From Acholoe squamosa (Eukaryota > Annelida > Polychaeta > Phyllodocida > Polynoidae), in NCBI GenBank assembly GCA_949317995.1, contig OX439041.1, positions 11,730,001-11,794,000 on the forward strand: a DNA stretch of 64,000 bases, in the 5' to 3' direction. Position 1 is the stretch's first letter. Each line of letters begins with the position of its first letter. Below, piece by piece: positions 55,808 to 64,000 of this stretch. A program made the position numbers and the translations under genes. Under the pieces are notes generated by a model. It saw only the letters and a list, made by a program, of their open reading frames with translations. It was not told the origin of the DNA and ran no database searches.

Positions 55808-56453
55808 GTGAGGTTATTGCATCAATGCATCATGCCCATGGGTCGTCATGATGCATGAATGCAGCCATGGTGAGTAACTCGCCAGGACTGCACCCATGCA
55901 TCATAAAGACACTGCAGAGTTTATATACACCTGTAAGGTGGGCATGATGCTCCAATGAAGTACTCTTAAGCAGGTTATCTGCACTTCATTGGTGCATGAT
56001 AAGACCAAAAAAAAAATGAAGTTGTGTTTCCAGTTACATGCCTCAAATATCTAGGGTCGGTAGGTCGGATTTTTTTTTCTAAATTTTTTTTTTGATTTGT
56101 ATAGAAATTTATGGGCAGACATGTTGGATCCTATGATTTTACAATAGAAATATGAAAAACATTAGAAATGTGAAGCACATGTAAAAGATATGAATGACTG
56201 TTATGAACTGTATACCAATAGATGAGGACCTAGATAAACTCCATGAAAAGTTGGTGAAAAAATATGAAAATTACGGGCAAAATGACTAAGATTTGCCAAA
56301 ATACCTCAAAAATTCACAAAATAAAAAAGAAATAATTCCAGGATTGGCCCTGTTTTGCTAGGGTCGTTCGGGTAACTGGAAACAAACCTTTTTTTAGGCT
56401 TAATGACCAATGGGTATGATCCACTCCTACATCAGCGGTCCTTACAGGGTTGA
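55808..56453. repeat. Cloverleaf element interrupted by a GTTTCC MITE
   Basis: A arm (GCATGAATGCAGCCATGGTG ... CCAGGACTGCACCCATGCAT), central TAAGGTGGGCATGATG, B arm (CTCCAATGAAGTACTC ... CTGCACTTCATTGGTGCATG). After the MITE (56000-56402) the right outer stem resumes: CCAATGGGTATGATCCACTC, CAGCGGTCCTTACAGGGTT. Confidence 0.9.
56000..56402. mobile_element. GTTTCC-type MITE, copy 4 (nested)
   Basis: TAAGACCAAAAAAAAAATGA plus GTGTTTCCAGTTACATG at the left, and GGTAACTGGAAACAAACC plus TTTTTTTAGGCTTA at the right. It sits inside the cloverleaf copy at 55808-56453, so it is younger than that copy. Confidence 0.92.
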
Positions 56454-56874
56454 ATGTGGGAGCTGGGGTGGATTGCATTTGTAGAGATTTGGGAAGGGAT
56501 ACTTTCCACGAATAGGGGTGCTTTACACATGTACCAGGATCATGGACCGGGAGAAAGCCTTACTCAAATCATGTCACAGTATTTAAGACTATTCACATAG
56601 CCCGAGTACACGGCCCTTCTTTGTATACTACTTCGTCTATACTACTTGCTGTTAGTTCCCGTTCTCGCCAGTGGTGTCGCCACCAACAAGCCGGGGTTGA
56701 GTAGGTTTTACGTCAGAGCTAAAAGTAGTATATGAAGAGTGATATTTGCACGAGGCAATACGTATAGAGATCCATTTACTCTTACCTTTCAGAACAAGTG
56801 TGTAAGAAGCACAGTTGTATTGGAGGGGAGATGCAATAAATTCAGTGCTACTTGCGCTATTCGCTTGTACCTTA

Positions 56875-57183
56875 GGGAGTGATCATTTTTTTTAACAGCA
56901 GGGGGGGGGGGGGCTGGTGGGTTTGAGGGGGGATCAGAATTTTTTCTACCCTTGACCAGGGGGGGTCAAAATATTTTCACCTGTTTTCAGTGAAAAAGTC
57001 CCCCCCCCCTGCGCGTTACTATAGGTTAAAAGGGTGCGTTCGCACATGATTTCGGCCCTTAAGGGGGGGGGGGGGGTCAAAACTTATTGACTCATTGAGA
57101 GCGGGGGGGGGGCTGGGAATTTTTTTTCACGCATCCACGCGTAAACCCACCAGAACCCCCTGTTGTTAAAAAATGATTACTCC
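56875..57183. mobile_element. G-run MITE with GGGAGTRATCATTTTTT ends
   Basis: GGGAGTGATCATTTTTTTTA then ACAGCAGGGGG at the left mirrors CCCCCTGTTGTTAAAAAATG then ATTACTCCC at the right. GGTGGGTTT/AAACCCACC extends the TIR. The interior is rich in G10-14 and C10 runs. Confidence 0.9.
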
Positions 57184-57265
57184 CTTACAAGGTGAAAACA
57201 AAACAAGACAATATCTACAAGAACCATATCTTTTCCCTCTCCCCTTACTCTTCCTCCCTCCCACT

Positions 57266-57752
57266 GGGCCTAAAAAAAGGTTTGATTCCAGTTACCCGAC
57301 TGACCGTAGCAAAACAGGGCTGACCCTGCAATTTCTTTTTTATTTTGGGAATTTTTTTTTATATTTTTGGGGGAATTTTTGGCATTTTTCCCATAATCTT
57401 CAAAATATTTCATCAATTTTTTTGCGCAGCTTACCTAGATCCTCATCTATTGGTATACAGTTCATAACAGTCATTCTCAGCTAAGTCACTGCTTAGGGTG
57501 TGTGTGTGTGTGTGGGGGGGGGGGGTGGGGGGTCTTTGGGTTCCTCTATATGTTACATTCAAAAACAGTGACAAGGGGGGTGAGTGGGTCCTGAAAAATG
57601 CCTAAATACCGGTGACATAATTGTTGAACGCTCCCCAACATGTCTGCCAATACCTTTCTATACAAAATAAATAAATTAAAAAAAAAGACCTACTGACCCT
57701 GGACATTTGAGTCATGTAACTGGAAACGCACATCATTTTTTTTGTGGCCCTG
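57266..57752. mobile_element. GTTTCC-type MITE, copy 5
   Basis: GGGCCTAAAAAAAGG, TTTGATTCCAGTTACCCGAC and AGCAAAACAGGGCTGACCC at the left; CATGTAACTGGAAACGC and TTTTTTTTGTGGCCC at the right. 487 bp, with a G11 run and GT repeat inside. Confidence 0.87.
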
Positions 57753-58250
57753 TCAAAAACCGCTCGTCTCAAATGGATATGTCAGAGGGATGCTAAATGA
57801 ACTGCCTTCTATGTTGACCAATGACTGAAAGCTATTTAACAATAAATCAACTATAAGAAATATGACCCTGGTGGACGTCTGGACAGGAGACCGACTTTTG
57901 GCGTTTAGTTCTCGGGCCGCCCACCCCTACGTGCCGTGAATAATGTGATTACCGGTGTTATGTCGGGGATCGATGTGAACTGATGGTTCTCGTGACATAG
58001 ATAAAGTGATGGTGGCCTAGAAGTTTCACATTGAAAAACAAAGAAGAAAAAAATACCAAAAGATGAGGGAAAAAAAATATAAGGCCATAGTCATAGAGAA
58101 TGATATGTACTTGCAAGGGTAAACTATCCCTTATATAGCCTAAAATGTCCTATAACTTTGGTACATTGGTACCCAAAAATGACCCAAAATGAAGATGGTT
58201 TCTTAAGATTGCAAGGAAAGCTCTAGTCTTGTTGGTAGGTTCGGGTTGTA

Positions 58251-58252
<2 letters not shown>

Positions 58253-58316
<64 letters not shown>
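58253..58316 (+). repeat. (TA)n microsatellite
   Basis: About 31 TA units followed by AAATAAATAAA. Confidence 0.98.
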
Positions 58317-58326
<10 letters not shown>

Positions 58327-59003
58327 CTGCTTTTTGCCTGTAGATCTATTGGCCTAGCCATCTTCACCGGTAAATAATGTTAAAAATATCTAAACTAAAG
58401 ATAATCCAGCGGCCTGGCATCACTTATAATGCAGATGAACGAAACTGCGGCTGGTAAGTACTATGAACATATACATGCTTACTGCAAGGAGGGGGGCCAT
58501 TGAAAGGGCATCTTGTGGGGAATAGCTGAAGTACAATGGACAGGTCTTATTGACCTTACCAAACACATGTCACAGTATCCTGCATTAAACTACTTAATAT
58601 CCTTAATTCCTTGATTCCTTGCTGTAGCTACAATGAATAGTGTTTCACCCATCTACCTGCTACATGTTTGAGACATGTGGACACAGGTAAATGTAGCAAT
58701 CCTGCTGAATCAGTTGTCATTTTGTTTTCTGAATTTTCCAAAGTGAGTCTACTTTGAGAACATCCTGCAATCTTATTTGTGGGGGTTTCATAAGCATGTT
58801 CCTAGAAATGAAAAGTCTGATATTTACAGTGAAGAAAGAATAAGGGAGACCCTAAGGAGACCCTATGCTCATGCTTGAAAATCATGGTTACATTCGACTT
58901 CTATAGTGGTTTATGTAGGCCATCCCCATAAGGCCCAATACAAATTAGTTCCGGTTAAACTCACTAGGGGTCACTAGAGCTCTGTTGACTGACCACTGAA
59001 GGC

Positions 59004-59444
59004 TGCACTACACTAATTGTTTTCTCTCTATATTTCTATATAGGATTTGGGCCAAAATAAAATATCCTTGCTGTTCGTTGGGCTTAGCTACTATGATTTT
59101 CTTATAGCCACACATTTTTCCTAAAAAATTAGACCCGTTTGCATGGTTGCTTTGTGACTTAATTTTTTTACAGGCCATTTCCTGCGGACATACGCAAATC
59201 ATGCACTTTTGCAGTGAATATTTTGCATTAAATCAATAATTCCTTTTCACCTCAATTGCCCAATCTAACATCAAATTCCATCTTAGATACCACTCAAACC
59301 TGTTAGTATACACTATAAGGATTATTTTGATGCCTCATTTACATTTCCACTGTTGATTTTAGACCAATAATCTTTGTACAACACCCTTCAGTGCGGCAAA
59401 GCTTGTGTGACTTGCTGCCAATTAGCGTCAATTAGTGTAGTGCA
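59004..59444. mobile_element. Possible 441-bp TIR element
   Basis: TGCACTACACTAATTG at 59004-59019 is exactly inverted as CAATTAGTGTAGTGCA at 59429-59444. AT-rich interior, no frame. A single copy. Confidence 0.6.
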
Positions 59445-60014
59445 ACCTGAATACTCTCAATATTCACAGTTACACTTCTGATTTCCACCAGAGGGCCTCA
59501 CGCTTTGTACCTCCCCTTTTTACTGATTACTTTCCTATTCCGACCTAGCGTGTTTTGGGTGGCGCCTACGTGTCTAGCTGAAGCTGGTAACCAACATGTG
59601 CCTTACACTGGTTTCAGGGGTCAGTTATGTAATACCTGGTGAGAATCCAGTTTGTCCCACTCTACACAATAAAGGACTATTATGACTCATTAGATACCAC
59701 ATGTAGACTTGAAAATATTAATTACACCATCAAGGGTATGGTTAGTGTAGGATATCACTCATCACAGTCACCCATGCAGAGTGGCTTCTTGACCCCTGAA
59801 TGTGGTAAATCTCACGAGAATGCATGTTAATTAGGCCTGAGCTGGTGGCTGCAGTTAGAGCACACCTGTAGGGGCTGCCTGTATGGTACAAGCATCCACG
59901 GGACAACATGCATCCTCGGTTACAATAAAATAACTCCACACAAAGAACACAGAAATGCAAACTATCACAAAATACACCTTTCCTATTCTGAGGAAGCAGG
60001 TTGTCCCATGGGCG

Positions 60015-60185
60015 TGGCCATTGCTGGAGCTTGTTCCCAGCAAGTTCTACTGATAAGACCTATCAGATGGGTACCAGTTGGCCCTCGAAGGACCGCAGTG
60101 AATAGATTGGGGTTCTCTCATTGGCTAATAGTTAAACCTGCTAAGTCCGTATAGATCTCGGACCACCATAGCGGCCCGCAGTGAC
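60015..60185 (+). mobile_element. TGGCYACTAG MITE, decayed copy 3
   Basis: GTGGCCATTGCTGGAGCTTG, TACTGATAAGACCTATCAGA and ATGGGTACCAG align with 40040-40243. The distal half is poor. Confidence 0.55.
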
Positions 60186-61943
60186 GGCAATCATACTCGA
60201 GGCGTTCGGGCAGCGGTTTTCTAACCATATGCAGTGCATTGTGGGTGGGGCTGACCTCGAACGCTAACTACACAACCTTAGCTTGTTCCCTCCACCCCCT
60301 TCCACCCCAGCCAGGTCTGGCTAGGTACCAGTCACTAACTATGCTTGGGAGGGTAGTAAGTTGACTCAGGGATCAACATTGACCCACATGGGGAGGACCA
60401 ATAGGGGGTGGCCTTACAAACCAGCATTGATCACTCGGCCATACCACGAACGCAACGACAGTAAATGCAGGCACTTCAGAGATGGAGGCCCCTGATTGGT
60501 CTATGTTAGTGTGTGGAAATTATTGCCAGCTTTGCTATTAGGCGTCAGATAAATCACTGAACTGTGCTGATTCATTGAATATAAATTGTGGTTCACTGGC
60601 CTTATGGTTAGGCACTGTTAGGTGGCTTTGAAAAAGCAGTGACCACTGTGAAAACTGGATTGGTCAAACCTATATTTTTTTTCCGTCTCAGATCAAGGAT
60701 AAAACAATGTTCTAAAGATTTCCGGTCATTTTGAATGATTTGAATCATCGTAGACAGGTTTTATCAGCGGTTGAGCTATAATATAGTGAGAAATGTTTTG
60801 GTGGTCCAAGACATTAAGTGGCGATAGGACAGTAAGCCCGAGTATAGCTTGGAAATACTCAAAAGGCTATTTTTTTAGTTGAGATATATCATTACCAAAA
60901 AAGATAGAAATTTGCATGAAAAATATAGAAAACATGGAAAATCCAGGCTGTAGGGGTTTTGGTTTAATTGTGGACTTCATTGAATCTGACTTACAGGTCT
61001 TTCTATGCATATTACCACAGTTATAGACTGGTGGGGATGAGTCAATTCAAGGATTTGTGGGCAAAACAGGTTAATTGATCCCTCTCTAAAAAAAAACAAA
61101 CTATATTTCAGTACGGTTTTCATCAATTTCCCATGATATTTCAGGACCCCATGTAAAATCTAGGGATCAAAGCTCAAAAAAAGCATTTGTTTCATGTAGG
61201 AGAACAATTGGACGAAATCTATGCTGAATTTCAGTGTCCTAGGCTGTATATGTCTTGAGGAAACAGCTTACACATGTATGAGCTGTCGGTGAGTGAAAAC
61301 AGGCTGAAAGAGAGACCAATTTTCAGGGTTACGAGGGCATCTATTACAATCATTTTCTATGGTTTAGGGGCTTATAAGGCACCTTAAAAGTTACAATTTG
61401 ATGAAGTACACCTAAAGGTTTGTATAGGTGGTGTTTTGGTAAGTTATAGTCCTGAACCCCTCCTTATACAGCGGTAATGCCCCCTGGTGTGATTTTGTAC
61501 AACCATGAGATTTAGTTCAACCTTCTCCACTAGGTGGTGCAACAAGATTGCCAGACTGTGTTACCAGGTAGAGATATGTAGCCTGATAATGTAGGGATTA
61601 TGGCTATGATAAGGAGCTTTTTAAGGATCGATACTCATTTTTTCAGTTTATATATCAAAGCACTAGATTGCTGATGAATCCTGATGATACGTGAAACTGT
61701 TCATTGGCTGATCATCACCGCTACATAGAATATCAGGCTACATATTTCTAAAACCCCCAAATATATGCAGACGCCAATTACTTGTACAGCTTATGGACCT
61801 TTTATTTCATGATGTTTAACCAAACAAAAGATGACAAAGCACATGTCATCAGGTGTGTTGGATCACTAACAGCGAGTTCAGAATAGATGCTTGAAATATT
61901 GTCTGAAATTACCGGTACTAACACCTACTGAATATGCATAACA

Positions 61944-62067
61944 AGAAGCTTCCTTATCCACATAAGTAAATCGTAGAAGCTTCCTTATCCACATAAGTAA
62001 ATCATAGAAGCTTCCTTATCCACATAAGTAAATCGTAGAAGCTTCCTTATCCACATAAGTAAATCGT
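61944..62067 (+). repeat. 31-bp tandem repeat, four copies
   Basis: The unit begins AGAAGCTTCCTTATCCACAT and ends AAGTAAATCGT. Four head-to-tail copies are nearly identical (one G-to-A change), which suggests recent expansion. Confidence 0.97.
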
Positions 62068-62671
62068 AGAATATATCACTTAAGAGTACTGGGTTATAAA
62101 AGTTCTCGAAATATTCCTTTTATTATCAGGGACTGTCAGACAAGAGCAAACCAGGCACCTTTAGTATTTTATCATACCGTAAATGCTGCATAATCATGAG
62201 CGCAGTATAGAAGTTATGGTTTCCAGAGAATGAAACACACTGCTTGTTGAAGTAAGAAATGTGGAAAACATTTCAGACTTTTCAGAAAACTTTAATGAAG
62301 CAATGGGTATATGAAACAGCCCCTATACCGGTATTATAATGGAGTGATCAAAATATAAAGTCAATCACTGTATTATCATTATAATATAAAGAAATATTCT
62401 TATTAAACCATAATTTCATGGATTTGTATTCAAAATAAAATAGTTTTGGTTTTGCAATGTTAAACCACATTTTAAGCTAATGTGTTATGTCAAACAATCG
62501 TTACAAGTTGTAACGCCTCAATATGTTACTACAGCGAGCAGTTAACAATTTTAATAATAATGGGTGATATCGTGAAGAATTGAGGTACAAAAATAATAGA
62601 CCAATACAGATTAAATTGTTTAAAAACAACATGCTCTTTTAGTATTTTCTTTCCTAAAGAACTTAAAATAA

Positions 62672-62881
62672 GGTACCATGATGCCCGTGATGCACCAATG
62701 AACTGCTGGTGAGTCTGTTTGCCAGCACTTTGTTGGAGCATCATGCCGACCCTGTGGGAGTGTAACGACTCCACCGGGTAGGCATGATGCATGAATGCAG
62801 CCATGGTGCGTGAATCACCATGGCTGCATTCATGCATCGTGACGATCCATGGGCATGATGCAACAGTTCATTAAAGGGTCA
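62672..62881. repeat. Cloverleaf element abutting the GGT stop codon (B-A order)
   Basis: Hairpin B (ACCAATGAACTGCTGGTGAG ... GCCAGCACTTTGTTGGAGCA), central GACTCCACCGGGTAGGCATG, then a strong A arm (ATGAATGCAGCCATGGTG ... CACCATGGCTGCATTCATGC). The terminus ATTAAAGGGTCAA ends one base from the minus-strand stop codon at 62883-62885, so the element forms the start of the 3' untranslated region. Confidence 0.92.
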
Positions 62882-62882
62882 A

Positions 62883-63059
62883 TTAGTAGCCAAATGGTCC
62901 TCCTCCCTTCCTCCAGTCAGACACAGCGTGGATACAGGCATCGTCACAGCGTTTTCCTGGCCGGCAGTCAGGGCATGTGTTCTGCAAGGCTCCAATGAAA
63001 CTACTGATAGCCACCTGGTTAGTGTCATGACCCTTGGCCCTCAGACCTCTCAGTATGTC
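62883..63059 (-). CDS. Gamma-glutamyltransferase, terminal coding exon
   Basis: The acceptor CTTTCCCACAG opens a 59-codon phase-0 exon with stop TAA. It encodes DILRGLRAKGHDTNQVAISS, FIGALQNTCPDCRPGKRCDD, ACIHAVSDWRKGGGPFGY. The family (EC 2.3.2.2 and relatives; cell-surface N-terminal-nucleophile enzymes that cleave glutathione) ends with a 'GL...GH.....' helix, a hydrophobic strand and D.RKGG.P.GY, all seen here. The catalytic Thr and large subunit lie off the right edge. Odd feature: four cysteines (CPDCRPGKRCDDAC) sit where many homologues have a short glycine-rich turn. Family assignment is firm; the paralogue (GGT1/5-like or other) is not. Confidence 0.93.
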   Translation of the reverse strand, partial: DILRGLRAKGHDTNQVAISSFIGALQNTCPDCRPGKRCDDACIHAVSDWRKGGGPFGY

Positions 63060-63386
63060 CTGTGGGAAAGTTAGAAAGGGAGGAACAGACAGGTTTACTG
63101 TGATTCATAAATAGACCTTTCAGCAAGCTTCGTGTGTTTTTGCTATTCAATTCTAGTTTTAACGCCCGCCCCCCGCCTCAAAAAAAAATCTTAAAAACAT
63201 TCCACGTGTTAATTCGTTTTTTTATTCATTGTGTTTTCACAGTGACGTTTGAATAGAACTTTTTACAAACATTTGGTTTTGTGTCACAAGTAACTATAAT
63301 TATGGTAGTATGATTGAGGGTTAAAATCGATGTACAAGTTGCTATGTGACTTAGATTAAATGAAGTATAAAACTAAAAGTTGTTAC
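63060..63386. other. GGT intron
   Basis: 327 bp, AT-rich, no repeats recognised. Confidence 0.8.
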
Positions 63387-63500
63387 CTCGTTAAATCCTT
63401 CCTCGTACATGATGCTATTAGGCAGCAGCTGATGGTGCAGCCTCGGTCTGTCCGTTGCATCCCCTAGGTCCAACCCCAGGTACAGATTGTGTAGGGCTAC
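63387..63500 (-). CDS. Gamma-glutamyltransferase, penultimate coding exon
   Basis: A 114-bp phase-0 exon between acceptor TTATTTCACAG and donor GTAACA. It reads VALHNLYLGLDLGDATDRPR and LHHQLLPNSIMYEEGFNE, then joins DILRGLRAKGH. The '(N)NLY.G.....A...PRLH.QLLPN' block is a conserved small-subunit motif of gamma-glutamyltransferases, near the substrate pocket. A 20-base copy of the acceptor side (AGATTGTGTAGGGCTACCTG) is duplicated 40 bp upstream in the intron at 63524-63543. Confidence 0.95.
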
Positions 63501-64000
63501 CTGTGAAATAACATCAAATGCAGAGATTGTGTAGGGCTACCTGAAAATTAATATTAAATTTATTACTGTAAATCATTATGCCCTCAGGAGGTTAATTCAA
63601 AAGGCTCTGCCATGGCTACCTATGAGATGTTAGCGTAGGTACATCTCTTACCATCTCATAAGACCTAGTGTTACTACACTAAATTAGCTAGTGGTGTAAG
63701 GCCAGTCAGGAAAAGGAAGTACTACGCAGTCCTTCACTATTCCACTTCCAGTACTAACACCACCCCTTATTTTATTCTGAGAAACGATAGTGGTTTCCCC
63801 TGAGTGCAAGAGCACCTGTGTGGGGGACATTCCTCGTCACAAAAGTGAATGCACCTGCTGAGAGTCCTTGTGGGCTATTGAGGCTACTCATGAGTTAAGA
63901 GCATAGTAATGTCATGCTTCCCTTCTCTCTTTTAGTTGGTGACATACTTGAAGACATTTCAGAGTCAAGTGCACCCGACAGGGTATATATAATTAGCAGA
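63501..64000. other. GGT intron, continuing off the right edge
   Basis: Contains the duplicated exon-edge segment at 63524-63543. No further exon of the gene before the window end. Confidence 0.7.

Larger units (their letters stand above)
42622..62882. other. Intergenic region between the T-box and GGT genes
   Basis: No convincing exon on either strand. It is a mosaic of MITEs, cloverleaf elements, microsatellites, a decayed minisatellite (52520-52940) and CpG patches (48100-48800, 49320-49640, 54700-54960) carrying GCAGACGAC motifs. The segments 45400-46200, 57790-58250, 58320-58990 and 60190-61940 look unique and I see nothing identifiable in them. Confidence 0.55.

Noticed and set aside
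1021-62881. CRISPR-like array from the many repeated palindromes
   Set aside because: Copies are dispersed over 60 kb at irregular distances, about 250 bp long, in both orientations, in a eukaryotic intron-rich locus.
1-64000. tRNA, rRNA or transposase genes
   Set aside because: No T-loop GGTTCGAAT-type box pair, no rRNA core sequence and no transposase or reverse transcriptase motif was seen in any frame. The mobile elements here are all non-autonomous.

Overview
This is animal nuclear DNA. It has split genes with GT-AG introns, introns up to about 19 kb, CpG-rich promoter-like patches, microsatellites, long G/C homopolymers and many small inverted-repeat transposons. No prokaryotic operon, rRNA or tRNA was seen. 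The species cannot be named from the sequence. A marine invertebrate (lophotrochozoan, priapulid, echinoderm, hemichordate or amphioxus grade) is my guess from the T-box gene and repeat style.

Two genes are supported, both on the minus strand. The main one is a T-box transcription factor that reads from about 42.6 kb (or 29.3 kb, depending on promoter) down past position 1. Exons at 28929-29100, 9242-9509, 4872-5018 and 3864-3931 encode a complete T-box DNA-binding domain with matching splice phases. The 2024-2094 exon continues it, and a less certain exon at 81-204 leads off the left edge. Upstream, exons of 147 bp (34640-34786) and 48 bp (33753-33800), and possibly 144 bp (42478-42621), are all phase 1-1 and join the T-box exon in frame. 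An alternative first exon begins at an ATG at 29332. At the right edge are the last two coding exons (63387-63500, 62883-63059) of a gamma-glutamyltransferase gene.

The rest is repeats. The dominant one is a roughly 220-260 bp element with about 35 full or broken copies, near 10% of the window. It ends in TTAA-type termini and contains two different internal hairpins, so one strand can fold as a cloverleaf. One copy abuts the gamma-glutamyltransferase stop codon. At least eight other small terminal-inverted-repeat families occur, several nested: one family inside another at 36.7-37.3 kb, 44.9-45.4 kb, 50.2-51.3 kb and 55.8-56.5 kb.

The intergenic and upstream region (about 35-55 kb) is also enriched for a short motif, GCAGACGAC followed by AT-rich bases. 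It often lies in CpG-rich sequence close to E2F-like TTCCCGCC sites. This motif and the cloverleaf element are the two least explained signals here.
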